A stretch of DNA of 40,219 nt from the NCBI GenBank assembly GCA_027858345.1, contig JAQICX010000153.1:1-40219 (forward strand), written 5' to 3'. Position 1 is the stretch's first letter, and each line of letters opens with the position of its first letter. Below, one piece after another: positions 6,731-15,388 of this stretch. This stretch comes from Kiritimatiellia bacterium. Its GTDB lineage: Bacteria; Verrucomicrobiota; Kiritimatiellia; JAQICX01. The notes beneath the pieces were generated by a model. It saw only the letters and a list, made by a program, of their open reading frames with translations, ran no database searches and had not been told where the DNA came from. Position numbers and translations under genes: made by a program.

Positions 6731-9700
6731 ATGGCTATTGAAAGAGTTCCCTTAACAAAAAAGAATCTTGAAGATTATGCAGGTGAATCTGTTCTTGCTG
6801 AAGCTGAAAGGCTTGTTGCAAATTCTATGGTCGTCTCGGCTGAGTATGATGAACCCATTGTTCGCGGCGTTATAAGTCGTAAAACAGGTCCTTTAAAAAC
6901 ATCTTTTAGGATTCATAACGGCTATATTGAGAGTTTTTGTCCATGCTGGACTAATCGTGAGCAGGGATTGATTTGTACACATGTTATTGCTTTAGGGCTT
7001 GAGATTGTTAAACGTCAGACTGATCCTCGCCGTGCAGAAAAGTATGAGCAGGAGTTGAAGCTTGCAAAGAAGATTGCCAATTTCAATGAAGATGATTATA
7101 TTCGCAGAGTTCCCGCAAATGACAGAAATGCAATTCCTGTTAATCTTGTGGTATCGCTCGGTGAAGACTGGGAAGGTTATATCGCAGATGATAATATTCC
7201 TGTATATATTAGAATTGAGAAGGGTGGACAGCGAGCTCCCATAGACAAAGTGCCCAAGAATCGTCCTTATAGTTTTTCTAAAGAAGATGAGTCATTGCTT
7301 TATGTTCTTGAGGATATTGCCGAAGGACCGTTAAGCTATAAGATGGAGATGAAGCGATTTGACTTCTGTAATCTTTTGTCGTTGTGTAAGGGTAAAATCA
7401 AAAATGCATATTTAGAAAATTTAAATATAAGCAAGCAAAAGGTTAAAAGTCATCTTCATGTTGCTATGGATGAGAAAGATGGTCATTTGGAAGTTGATTT
7501 ACAAACTCCGATTGATGGTGTTCCTGATGCAACTCCATTTTATATTATATCTACCCATTCTGCTTGGATATATGATGATGAGGCAGGGTTTATAAGGTTG
7601 GAAAATCCTCTGCCTTTGCCATATCATTCAATTTATAGTGCCCCAATTGTTATTCCACGAGCCAATGCATTGGTTTTCTTTTCCACAGAGCTACCTGTTT
7701 TGGAAAAGCTGATGACTGTTCAGTCAGATATATCTTTAGATATGTTTGATGTCGTTCCTGATAAGCCAACATTTGAATTGGAAGTTCGTGGTAGTTTGGC
7801 ATCTGTAAAAACAATTTTGAGAGTTCGGTATGAGGGATATGATCCGGTTAAGGCTTGTGCACTTCTGCCACAAGACACTTTTACGCATCCTGACCCGGAA
7901 GATTTATATAAGTTTTATGGAAGAAACTGGGCTGCTGAAGAGTTTGCGTCATCTTTGATGGAGAAGGCCTTGGGGTGCGTTGCATATGTCTGCCCGACGG
8001 GACATGCAACAGGCAGACGAGAAGTTTTGAATTTTGTATCAGGAAGCATACCGTTTTTGAGGCGTCAAGGGTGGAAAATTCAGCTTGAGGGGCGTATTTC
8101 TGAATATCTTGAAGAGGCCAATTATGTCACGCCAATTGTGACTGTTGATGATACAGATGAAGGCAGTATTGATATTAGTTTTAATTTTGAGGACTGCAAT
8201 GGTCTGTCAATCACCATGGGGGATGTGCAGCGAGCAATAAACATGGGAGAAAGTTTTATATCCAGCGGTGATAATGTCATGTTGGTTGACACTGAAGCAG
8301 TCTCTTCAATGCTGAATGTGTTTGCAGATTGTGCAACAATGGGTGCAAATAAGCCTGGCCATTTCAGAATGTCAAACATATACAGTGGCTTTGTTGCGGC
8401 TTCGCTGAATGCTCTTGATGGGATTGATATTGACCAGACTGCTGAATGGCAGGATAGTGCTGGTCAAATTAATAGAACTGTTGAACTTGTTCAGGAAACT
8501 TTGCCTGGGAATCTTGATGACGTTTTAAGACCATATCAGAAGGATGGAGTGAACTGGCTTAGTTTTATGGAACGCAGTGGCTTTTCCGGTATTCTTGCTG
8601 ATGATATGGGCTTAGGCAAAACTCTACAGACTTTGACGTGGGTTGCAATGTCGAGATTGAAGCGCGAGAGTGATACGCCTGCATTGATTGTTGGTCCAAC
8701 CAGTTTGGTGGAAAACTGGTATGATGAGTGTCAGAAGTTTGTGCCTTATCTTAAAGTGCTTATTTATAAAGGACCTAAGAGGCATGACGACTGGGATGAT
8801 ATTGACGATTATGATATTGTTGTAACATCGTATGGTACATTAAGAGTTGATGCTGACAAAATGGCATCTAGGCAGTTTGACATGTTGATTCTTGATGAAG
8901 CACAGAATATTAAAAATTATAAAACACAGAATGCTAAAACAGTGAAGTCAATTATGGCAACATATCGTTTGGTTCTGACGGGGACTCCAATTGAGAATGG
9001 TGTGCTTGATTTATGGTCTCTCATGGATTTTCTTATGCCTGGGTATCTTGGTGATTATAGGTCGTTTAAGGCACATTATGATATCCCTGTTGATATGGAA
9101 GGGGCGGATATTATTGCAGCCCACTCTCAGCTGCGCAGAAAAGTTCATCCATTCCTGCTAAGAAGATTGAAAAAGGATGTTGCAAAAGATTTGCCGCCAA
9201 AGATTCTTAAAACACAGTATTGCCGCTTGACCAAAGATCAGGATATGGCCTATAAAGCATATTTGGAAGAGTCCAGAAACAAGGTGTCTAAGCTGATTGA
9301 AGAGAAAGGTTTTGGTAGTGCTCAAATGGAAATTCTGACAATTCTTTTGAGGTTAAGACAGATCTGTTGTCATTTAGAGCTGATTGATGCATTAAAAGAG
9401 TTGAAATCTAAAAATCCATCTGCTAAAATGGAGGTGTTTAAAGAATTATTGTCTGAAGCTATCGAGGGTGGACATAGAATTCTTGTTTTCAGTCAGTTTA
9501 CATCAATGCTGAAAATTCTTAGGACCGATCTTGAAAAGCAGGGAATTAAATATTGTTACTTAGATGGTCAGACAAAACATAGAGTTGCTCTGGTTAAGCA
9601 ATTTAATTTAGATAAATCTATACCAGTATTTCTTATCAGCTTGAAGGCAGGCGGTACTGGCTTGAACTTGACTGGCGCTGATATGGTTCTACATTTTGAT

Positions 9701-9928
9701 CCATGGTGGAATCCCGCTGTTGAGGATCAGGCTACTGACCGAGCATATCGAATTGGTCAGAAAAAGACGGTTTACAGTATTAAGCTGATTACAAAAGATA
9801 CAATTGAAGAGAAGGTTCTTAAGTTGCAGCAAAAGAAAAAAGCTCTTATTAATGCAACTATTGAGTCTGGTGGTCAAATGGTGGAAAAATTGTCTCTTGA
9901 GGATGTGAAAGAGTTGCTGAATTTGTAG
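6731..9928 (+). CDS. SNF2-family helicase with SWIM zinc finger
   Basis: This 1065-aa protein is a bacterial Swi2/Snf2-type ATPase. A SWIM zinc finger lies at the N-terminus (C70-P-C72 ... C82-T-H84). A long middle region follows, then the helicase core: Walker A ILADDMGLGKT at 621-631, DEAQ box at 722-725, the LTGTPIENGVLDLWSLMDFL motif, and the C-terminal helicase half with GGTGLNLTGADMVLHFDPWW and the ATDRAYRIGQ arginine motif. Such proteins use ATP to translocate on duplex DNA and remodel protein-DNA complexes; the SWIM domain probably binds DNA or protein. In bacteria their exact jobs are mostly unknown, with transcription recycling and repair as options. All core motifs look intact. Confidence 0.9.
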   Translation: MAIERVPLTKKNLEDYAGESVLAEAERLVANSMVVSAEYDEPIVRGVISRKTGPLKTSFRIHNGYIESFCPCWTNREQGLICTHVIALGLEIVKRQTDPRRAEKYEQELKLAKKIANFNEDDYIRRVPANDRNAIPVNLVVSLGEDWEGYIADDNIPVYIRIEKGGQRAPIDKVPKNRPYSFSKEDESLLYVLEDIAEGPLSYKMEMKRFDFCNLLSLCKGKIKNAYLENLNISKQKVKSHLHVAMDEKDGHLEVDLQTPIDGVPDATPFYIISTHSAWIYDDEAGFIRLENPLPLPYHSIYSAPIVIPRANALVFFSTELPVLEKLMTVQSDISLDMFDVVPDKPTFELEVRGSLASVKTILRVRYEGYDPVKACALLPQDTFTHPDPEDLYKFYGRNWAAEEFASSLMEKALGCVAYVCPTGHATGRREVLNFVSGSIPFLRRQGWKIQLEGRISEYLEEANYVTPIVTVDDTDEGSIDISFNFEDCNGLSITMGDVQRAINMGESFISSGDNVMLVDTEAVSSMLNVFADCATMGANKPGHFRMSNIYSGFVAASLNALDGIDIDQTAEWQDSAGQINRTVELVQETLPGNLDDVLRPYQKDGVNWLSFMERSGFSGILADDMGLGKTLQTLTWVAMSRLKRESDTPALIVGPTSLVENWYDECQKFVPYLKVLIYKGPKRHDDWDDIDDYDIVVTSYGTLRVDADKMASRQFDMLILDEAQNIKNYKTQNAKTVKSIMATYRLVLTGTPIENGVLDLWSLMDFLMPGYLGDYRSFKAHYDIPVDMEGADIIAAHSQLRRKVHPFLLRRLKKDVAKDLPPKILKTQYCRLTKDQDMAYKAYLEESRNKVSKLIEEKGFGSAQMEILTILLRLRQICCHLELIDALKELKSKNPSAKMEVFKELLSEAIEGGHRILVFSQFTSMLKILRTDLEKQGIKYCYLDGQTKHRVALVKQFNLDKSIPVFLISLKAGGTGLNLTGADMVLHFDPWWNPAVEDQATDRAYRIGQKKTVYSIKLITKDTIEEKVLKLQQKKKALINATIESGGQMVEKLSLEDVKELLNL

Positions 9929-10488
9929 GAGCAGAGCTCACAGAGCTCACTTCGTTCGCAGTTAGACAGTTAGTTGGTTAGACAGTTAGTTAGAGAGTTC
10001 CATGCGTCGCTTCGCTATGTAGGACACAGTAGTCAGTTAGACTGTTAGAGAGTTAGTCAGTTGCGTGGTGAGTGGGAAGGGCTGGCTCAGCCAGCAGATT
10101 AAGGTTAAGATTAAGGTTAAGGGCGGAATGCCTCCCGGCGGGATGATTAAGAAAAAGAAAAGGAAAGTTTTAACACGGGGCACTTATCACGATAGCAAAG
10201 CGACTGGATCAGTATCGTGGGTTTAAGTCCTAAGTCCAGAGTCATTGAGTCCTTTTTTTTGTGGATTAACTTCCAGCTTGCAAGTGAAAACGCCTACAAC
10301 CTAGACTTGTAGCGATGCTTAAGAGAGGCTTTCGACTTTAGTGTTGTATATTCGGGTCTGTAATGGAACTAACCTTAAGGACTTTAATGACCTTAAAATC
10401 CTTAATAAGCCGCACGGGAATAATCCTGAGTGGGACTTAAGTGTTGTAGCTGCAGCGAAAAAGTTTAACGAGAAAAGATAAGAAAATT
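9929..10488. repeat. Spacer with AGTTAGAC microsatellite and TTAAGR tract
   Basis: No gene was found in these 560 bases. Directly after the helicase stop comes GCAGAGCTCACAGAGCTCAC, then an irregular repeat of GTTAGACAGTTAG units (about 9960-10060). A hairpin follows at 10081-10095 with the tail AGATTAAGGTTAAGATTAAG, then a GAGTCC-rich word (about 10224-10250) that also occurs near 1619-1650. The last 100 bases before coaB show no clear promoter. Confidence 0.65.
10081..10120 (+). repeat. Hairpin plus TTAAGR-tail element
   Basis: The perfect hairpin GCTGGC-TCA-GCCAGC (10081-10095) is followed by AGATTAAGGTTAAGATTAAG and GTTAAGG, an irregular run of TTAAGR hexamers. The same composite, with other stem sequences, occurs at 1398, 1743, 3561, 3902 and 33647 and in reverse at 23902. 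Confidence 0.8.
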
Positions 10489-11121
10489 ATGAAGTTTTTG
10501 ATAACAGCTGGCCCCACGCGGGAAAGAGTTGATCCCGTTCGGTTTATCTCAAATCGATCTAGTGGCAAAATGGGTTATGCTCTTGCAGAAATGGCATATA
10601 AATTTGGACATGAGGTGTGTTTGATTACCGGACCTGTAAACTTGAAGACTCCTGATGGAATTGAAATGGTTTATGTTGAGTCCGCAGAGGATATGTATAA
10701 TGCAGTAAGGGATAATATTGAAGATTGTGATTGTCTTATTATGGCGGCTGCCGTTGCGGACTGGAAACCAGAAGAATGCAATCCAAGTAAGCTGAAAAAA
10801 GATAGTTTTGATGGTGTTTTGAAGTTAAAACGAACAAAAGATATTCTGTTGGAGATTAAAGAATTTAAAAAAGACAGAGTGTTTGTTGGTTTTGCGGCAG
10901 AAACAGATGATTTGATTAAGAATGCAATAAATAAGCTTGAAACCAAGGGCCTTGATTTTATTGTTGCAAACGATGTTACACAACCAGGAGCAGGCTTTGG
11001 AGTGGATACAAATATTGTTACAATATTTGACTCTCAGGGAGGTGTCACAGAACTTCCACGAATAAATAAAGCTGATGTAGCAAAGAAAATTATTGAAAAA
11101 ATTGTGGAATTTCGAACTTAA
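10489..11121 (+). CDS. coaB: Phosphopantothenate-cysteine ligase (stand-alone CoaB)
   Basis: This 210-aa protein matches the CoaB half of the bifunctional CoaBC. It starts KFLITAGPTRERVDPVRFIS, with NRSSGKMGYALAE as the nucleotide-binding segment and MAAAVADWKPEE as the conserved core. It ends with FVGFAAETDDL and the substrate-binding segment FIVANDV. CoaB condenses 4'-phosphopantothenate with cysteine using a nucleotide triphosphate, the second step from pantothenate to CoA. The usual N-terminal flavin-dependent decarboxylase domain (CoaC) is absent and no separate coaC is in the window. It precedes the STAS gene by about 190 bases that include a probable promoter, so the two are probably separate transcripts. 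Confidence 0.92.
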   Translation: MKFLITAGPTRERVDPVRFISNRSSGKMGYALAEMAYKFGHEVCLITGPVNLKTPDGIEMVYVESAEDMYNAVRDNIEDCDCLIMAAAVADWKPEECNPSKLKKDSFDGVLKLKRTKDILLEIKEFKKDRVFVGFAAETDDLIKNAINKLETKGLDFIVANDVTQPGAGFGVDTNIVTIFDSQGGVTELPRINKADVAKKIIEKIVEFRT

Positions 11122-11185
11122 ATGTCTGTGTTTTAATTTTTTTTAGGTTTTATTATAAAAAAAGGTAAAAAAACAAATAAATAAA

Positions 11186-11236
11186 TTGACATATTTTTTT
11201 GTTATAGTAGATTGTTCACTGGATTGGATATCCAGT
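11186..11236 (+). promoter_or_regulatory. Putative sigma70-type promoter with 5' hairpin
   Basis: A perfect -35 hexamer TTGACA (11186-11191) is followed after 16 bases by TAGATT (11208-11213), a 4-of-6 match to the -10 box. Transcription would begin near 11219, exactly at a perfect 7-bp hairpin ACTGGAT-TGGAT-ATCCAGT (11218-11236). A hairpin at the extreme 5' end could protect the mRNA, or the palindrome could be an operator. It serves the STAS-phosphatase pair, whose first ATG lies about 70 bases downstream. Confidence 0.5.
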
Positions 11237-11307
11237 ATACCGTTTTGGAATTAAGGGCTTAAGGTTGACTCTTAATAAAAGTATAATTGTATGGAGTAAA
11301 TTTTTTG

Positions 11308-11814
11308 ATGAGTGATAAAGTTTTAGTAACAGTTGATGGTGATACAGCATTTTTGAAAATTGAAGGCAAAGGTACATACGTTGTTGCACCTGAGCTGAAA
11401 ACGTTTTGTTTTGATCAAATTTCACGTGGTATTTGTAATATAATTCTTGATATGAATGAGTGTGGTACAATGGATAGCACATTTATGGGAGTTATGGCTG
11501 GTGTGGCGATGAGATTGCGTGATTTGAGTGAACATAGTTTCTTGGTTATTAATTTAACACAAAAAACTAAGGAGTTGTTAGAGGTGTTGGGGCTTACCAA
11601 CCTTCTGGATTGTTATCTTGTAGAAGAGGTTTCACAAGAGTTAGCAAATGAAGATGATTTTGATTCAGTAGAAGAACTAAGTATTGAGAAAGATAAGGCA
11701 ACGACAGCAAAGGTGATGCTCAAAGCTCACAGAGACTTGGTTAAAGCAAATGAAAATAATAAGTCTAAATTTAAGAATGTTATAAATTATCTGTCTGCTG
11801 AGGTTGAATCATAA
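11308..11814 (+). CDS. STAS-domain anti-sigma-factor antagonist-like protein
   Basis: This 168-aa protein carries an N-terminal STAS domain as in SpoIIAA/RsbV. The phosphorylatable serine region is visible as ECGTMDSTFMGVMAG, with S57 (or T58) at the position of the regulatory serine. In the family, this protein binds and sequesters a kinase-type anti-sigma factor when dephosphorylated. A C-terminal extension of some 55 mostly charged residues is longer than in the minimal family. The ATG at 11308 fits the domain start; an upstream TTG (11287) would add seven residues. The next gene, nine bases downstream, is the matching phosphatase. No RsbW-type kinase gene is in the window. Confidence 0.85.
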   Translation: MSDKVLVTVDGDTAFLKIEGKGTYVVAPELKTFCFDQISRGICNIILDMNECGTMDSTFMGVMAGVAMRLRDLSEHSFLVINLTQKTKELLEVLGLTNLLDCYLVEEVSQELANEDDFDSVEELSIEKDKATTAKVMLKAHRDLVKANENNKSKFKNVINYLSAEVES

Positions 11815-11823
11815 AGGAATTTT

Positions 11824-13308
11824 ATGTTTGAGATAGTGATTGTAGAAAATCTTTTTTTTATCATATCATTTTTGGCTTTTTTGGGACTTGTTATTGTTTT
11901 GACCAGAAAAGTTAAGGCACAAGAGCGTAAAATTGCAACGCTGCATCAGGAAAAAGAGATCATGTATAACTTCGTTTATGAGGTTAGTGAAGTTTTCTCT
12001 GACGATGATGCTGAGATAAATGAAGCCTCAATTCTAAATAAGGTTTTGAATCAGGCAATTCGGGTTTCACGCGGGCGTTCTGGAGCCATATACATGGCAG
12101 AAGATAATAGTGAAGGTGATACAGAATTGCGAGTTGGTTCTCTTAATGGTATTTTCCCTCCCCTTACAGACTCTTTTGATGAAGGTCTCCGTAATGCTTT
12201 CAGCAAAATAAAATACGTTGAAAAGGTAATCAAAAAGACTCCAGTAACTCCAGGTCAGGGATTGATTGGAGCAACCTATGTTACAGGACGAGGAATGGTT
12301 ATTGGCAATGCCAGTGAGAATGCTTTGGTTCCCAAGTATGAACAGGATTACCTCAAAATCGAGACTCTTCTTATGGTTCCATTTCGTTATTGTGGCAAAA
12401 GTCTTGGTGTTGCAGTCATTGTTAATAGAGTAGATGATAGAGAATTTGATGAAGATGACTTGGTATTGCTGCAGGCTCTTATGGATCAGGCGGCAATTAC
12501 AATTCATTTTACCAGATTGAATATAAACATGGATGAAAAGCGCAAGATGGATTATGATCTGACGCTTGCCAATAATATTCAATCTTCTTTACTTCCTAAA
12601 GGTATTCCTTCACTAAACGGCATTGAGATTGGAGCTTTCAGCCATTCTGCTCGTCAAGTTGGTGGCGATTATTATGATTTCATCAGGGTTGATGATGAAC
12701 ATATAGGCTTTATTGTTGCTGATGTTTCAGGCAAAGGAGTCCCTGGTGCCATGATGATGTCGATTTGTCGAACTGTTTTGCAATTGATTGCTCCTGGCTG
12801 TCTTAGTCCGGCAGAAGTTTTGAAGAAAGCAAACTCTGCATTGTCACGAGACTTGACAATGGAGATGTTTATCACAATGAGTTATATGATTCTCAATATC
12901 AAGACTAAGGAGCTTGTGTATGCTCGTGCAGGTCATGTTTATCCTCTGTTGTCAATAGGGAATGGAGCAGAACCTGTTGAGCTTAAATCTCCAGGTATGG
13001 GTGTTGGGCTGGCAGACGCTGATGTTTTTAATTTAATCATCAAAGATGAAACTATTCAGCTTCATGAGGGGGATATTATTATCAATTATACAGATGGTGT
13101 TGTTGAAGCTCAAACTGAAACAGGTCAGGAATGGGGCATTCTGAATTTAATTGAGAACCTTCACATATCGGCACTTGATAATCGAACTGCAATGGATACT
13201 GCAAACATAATCAGTGAGAAAGTCTTTGATTTTGTTGGTGGTTCTCCTCAGTATGATGATATCACAGCTGTTGTCTTTAAGATTACCGCAGGTAGCTCCC
13301 TATTTTAG
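11824..13308 (+). CDS. Membrane GAF-SpoIIE serine phosphatase (RsbU-like)
   Basis: This 494-aa protein has an N-terminal membrane helix (residues about 5-27), a short linker coil, a GAF sensor domain (about 65-235) and a C-terminal SpoIIE/PP2C phosphatase domain. Metal-binding residues are visible as GGDYYD (D282), ADVSGKGVPGA (D300) and QYDDITAVVF (D478, D479). In partner-switching systems such phosphatases dephosphorylate the STAS antagonist, which then releases a sigma factor or another effector. The upstream STAS gene is nine bases away, so the pair are very likely enzyme and substrate. The GAF ligand is unknown. A 6-bp hairpin at 13356-13373 may help end transcription. Confidence 0.9.
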   Translation: MFEIVIVENLFFIISFLAFLGLVIVLTRKVKAQERKIATLHQEKEIMYNFVYEVSEVFSDDDAEINEASILNKVLNQAIRVSRGRSGAIYMAEDNSEGDTELRVGSLNGIFPPLTDSFDEGLRNAFSKIKYVEKVIKKTPVTPGQGLIGATYVTGRGMVIGNASENALVPKYEQDYLKIETLLMVPFRYCGKSLGVAVIVNRVDDREFDEDDLVLLQALMDQAAITIHFTRLNINMDEKRKMDYDLTLANNIQSSLLPKGIPSLNGIEIGAFSHSARQVGGDYYDFIRVDDEHIGFIVADVSGKGVPGAMMMSICRTVLQLIAPGCLSPAEVLKKANSALSRDLTMEMFITMSYMILNIKTKELVYARAGHVYPLLSIGNGAEPVELKSPGMGVGLADADVFNLIIKDETIQLHEGDIIINYTDGVVEAQTETGQEWGILNLIENLHISALDNRTAMDTANIISEKVFDFVGGSPQYDDITAVVFKITAGSSLF

Positions 13309-13395
13309 GGCATCATGTTCAATTCATAAACTGCATTTCATTTGTTCAATGCTCTAAACAGTAAGCCCTGTTTTAAAAAAATGGGCGAAGTGGGT

Positions 13396-13424
13396 AAAAA
13401 AAATGGGATACTTTGAAGTATCCC
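13396..13424 (-). terminator. Rho-independent terminator of fabV
   Basis: Read on the minus strand, GGGATACTTCAAAGTATCCC folds as an 8-bp stem with a 4-nt loop and is followed by A and eight T. It begins 22 bases after the fabV stop codon. On the plus strand it is not followed by T, so it is one-directional. Confidence 0.9.
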
Positions 13425-13446
13425 CCAATTGTCCAAAAGGATTTAA

Positions 13447-14598
13447 TTAATCTTCTGGAGCGAATCCATGGATTTCATATAGGTCTCTTTTGTAGCCTTC
13501 AAGGTCTAAAACTTCTTTATAGTTTTCAGGAGTCATGCTGTCCATAATCTCTTTAACCTTTGCTTGAACATCTGGTTCCATTTCCCAGTCATCCAGATGA
13601 ATTCTGTTTGCATCATCAACAGGAACAACATTGTCTTTGTTGTAAAGTTTTTCAGCAAACATTCTGTACATCTGCTGTATGCAATCTTCGTGAGTGCCTT
13701 TTTCTTTCATCACATCATATAGTGCTGATATGTATATAGGCATTGCAGGAATAACTGAACTTGCTCTTGTTACAAGAGCTTTGTTTACAGAAATATATGA
13801 TTTTCCGTTTATTGGTTTCATTAGTTCTGTCAATTCAAAAGCTGTTGCTTCTAAATGTTCTTTAGCTTTACCAAGTGCACCTGTTCTGTAGATTGCCTGT
13901 GTTTGGACAGGTCCAATATATGAGTATGCAACAGTAATTGCATTGTCGTCAATCAAGTCTTCTTTTAGTAGATATTCAATCCATAGTTTCCAGTCTTCAC
14001 CACCCATAACTTTTATTGTGCTGACAATGTCTTCTTCTGTTGCCTCATCGATTGTAACCATTTTTAGTTCATCTTCTTTGCCGAGTATAACAGTTTCAGA
14101 TTCATACTTTTGACCAATTGGCTTGATTGTTGATTTATGAATAATCCCTGTTTTTGGATCAGTTCTCATTGGTGCAGCAAGACTATAAATCACCATATCT
14201 GCTTTGCCAAACTCTTCTTTCATAGTTTTTGCAACAGTAGCTTTTGTTTCGTCTGTGAAAGCATCTCCCTCAATAGTGATTGCCTTTAGACCAGATGCAG
14301 CGGCAAGCTCATCAAACTTTCTGTTTGAGTAGTAGCCTGGCGAGCCTGGTCTGCGTTCTGTTGGTTCTCTCTCAAATGATACAGCAAGTGTATCTGCATT
14401 GCCAGCAAAAGCTGCTACAATTCTTGACGCCAGTCCGTATCCTCCTGAACCGCCAAGTATTAAAACTTTCTTTGGACAATTTTCAAAATTTGGTTGCTCC
14501 TTTATAAAATCAACTTGGTTTTCCACATGTTCTGCACAACCATCTGGATCTATTTCCAGACATATATTATTTTTAATCTTAGGATTTTTCTTAATCAT
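13447..14598 (-). CDS. fabV: Trans-2-enoyl-ACP/CoA reductase, FabV type
   Basis: This 383-aa protein is a FabV-type enoyl reductase (usual length about 400). The dinucleotide-binding motif GGSGGYGLASRI lies at 49-60. FEREPTERRPGSPGYYSNR follows at about 75-93, and its acidic residue after Phe favours NADH in this family. The catalytic pair is Y237-X8-K246, in SYIGP...IYRTGALGKAK. FabV reduces the 2-enoyl thioester in the last step of fatty-acid elongation, and homologues act as crotonyl-CoA reductases in anaerobes. FabV enzymes are typically little affected by triclosan. It is a monocistronic unit with its own terminator. An 8-bp inverted repeat lies about 100 bases upstream. Confidence 0.93.
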   Translation of the reverse strand: MIKKNPKIKNNICLEIDPDGCAEHVENQVDFIKEQPNFENCPKKVLILGGSGGYGLASRIVAAFAGNADTLAVSFEREPTERRPGSPGYYSNRKFDELAAASGLKAITIEGDAFTDETKATVAKTMKEEFGKADMVIYSLAAPMRTDPKTGIIHKSTIKPIGQKYESETVILGKEDELKMVTIDEATEEDIVSTIKVMGGEDWKLWIEYLLKEDLIDDNAITVAYSYIGPVQTQAIYRTGALGKAKEHLEATAFELTELMKPINGKSYISVNKALVTRASSVIPAMPIYISALYDVMKEKGTHEDCIQQMYRMFAEKLYNKDNVVPVDDANRIHLDDWEMEPDVQAKVKEIMDSMTPENYKEVLDLEGYKRDLYEIHGFAPED

Positions 14599-15007
14599 TA
14601 TTCGCCTTCTTTATGTTTTAAATGTTGTATGACTAAATTGTAATACAAAAAATATTCTTAAAAATGTTTTATTGGAATGTATTATAATCAGTGAAAAATG
14701 TCAACCAATTTTGACATTATTGTAAAAAATGTCTTCGTTATTCTATATAAATTGATGAGATAAGAGATAAGATGCGGACGGAGCCAGCGAGAAGAATGAG
14801 AGATATGAGACTAATGGAACGGATATGGTGACTGCGTCTCTTAAAATGTCTGATGTTTTCTTGTCTGTTTTACGATAAAAATTTAACGGTAAATGTAAGA
14901 AAAACGCATGATGTGAATAAAATAATTGCAAAAGTTTGGAAAATATACTAACATACTAAAAATTTGGTTTGTATTTGTACATCAAATATATAAACAGGGG
15001 AAATATA
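14599..15007. other. Divergent spacer between fabV and the five-gene operon
   Basis: This 410-bp spacer must hold both promoters. It contains the inverted repeat at 14697-14718 and a copy of the GAGAGATATGAGACTAATGG word (near 14798), related to GGGAGATATGAGACTGATGG near 1714. No gene was found, and no promoter hexamer pair with proper spacing is convincing. Confidence 0.5.
14697..14718. promoter_or_regulatory. Inverted repeat upstream of fabV, possible operator
   Basis: AATGTCAA-CCAATT-TTGACATT is a perfect 8-bp inverted repeat with a 6-nt spacer. A further half site, AAAATGTC, follows a few bases later. It lies about 100 bases upstream of the fabV start and could be a repressor site or a hairpin. 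No regulator gene next to it supports an assignment. Confidence 0.35.
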
Positions 15008-15388
15008 ATGGCAGTTATACTAGTGATAGAAGATGAGAGTACATGTCAGTTTTACTTAAAGAATAGGTTAAGCAAAATGGGGCATGAGGATGTGGTTTTT
15101 GTAGAGACAGGGGATGAGGCAGTTGAAATACTGAAGTGCAAGACTTTTGATGTTATTTTGTCTGACCTTATGGTTCCAGGCTCCATATCTGGAATTGAGA
15201 TGATAGAGAAATTTAGAGAATTAGCTCCTGATACAGGAATTGCAATAATTTCCGGTTATCCAGAAGAGGATGTAATTGTAAGGTGTCAGCAAATTGGTGT
15301 GCGTGACTTTTTAACAAAGCCTTTTGAATTGGGTTTTGTTCCTGATATTGTAAATAAAATTATAGCAAAGAAAAATAATGATAAGTAA
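15008..15388 (+). CDS. Single-domain response regulator (receiver)
   Basis: This 126-aa protein is a CheY-like receiver with no output domain. It begins MAVILVIEDES, with acidic residues E8/D9. The phospho-acceptor is D53 in VILSDLMVPG, and the switch residues are S82 and K104 (FLTKPF). The ATG at 15008 is preceded by AGGGG seven bases upstream and fits the domain start better than the longer frame. It is the first gene of a tight operon and overlaps the next gene by 11 bases. No histidine kinase is nearby, so its input comes from elsewhere. Signalling presumably acts through protein contacts, possibly with the ATPases encoded downstream. Confidence 0.92.
   Translation: MAVILVIEDESTCQFYLKNRLSKMGHEDVVFVETGDEAVEILKCKTFDVILSDLMVPGSISGIEMIEKFRELAPDTGIAIISGYPEEDVIVRCQQIGVRDFLTKPFELGFVPDIVNKIIAKKNNDK

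Noticed and set aside
10081..10120. TTAAGR hexamer tract considered as a CRISPR array or telomere-like array
   Set aside because: The units are six bases, with no spacers and no cas genes; the tract is short and attached to a hairpin.
11202..11208. TATAGT as the -10 box after TTGACA
   Set aside because: The spacing of 11 bases is too short for a sigma70 promoter; TAGATT at 11208 has a workable spacing of 16.
12067..12582. 171-aa minus-strand frame inside the phosphatase gene
   Set aside because: It lies opposite a well-supported GAF-SpoIIE gene and shows no domain.
13356..13379. Plus-strand terminator after the phosphatase gene
   Set aside because: AAACAG-TAAGCC-CTGTTT is followed by TAAAAAA rather than a T-run and the stem is weak, so it is not listed as a terminator.
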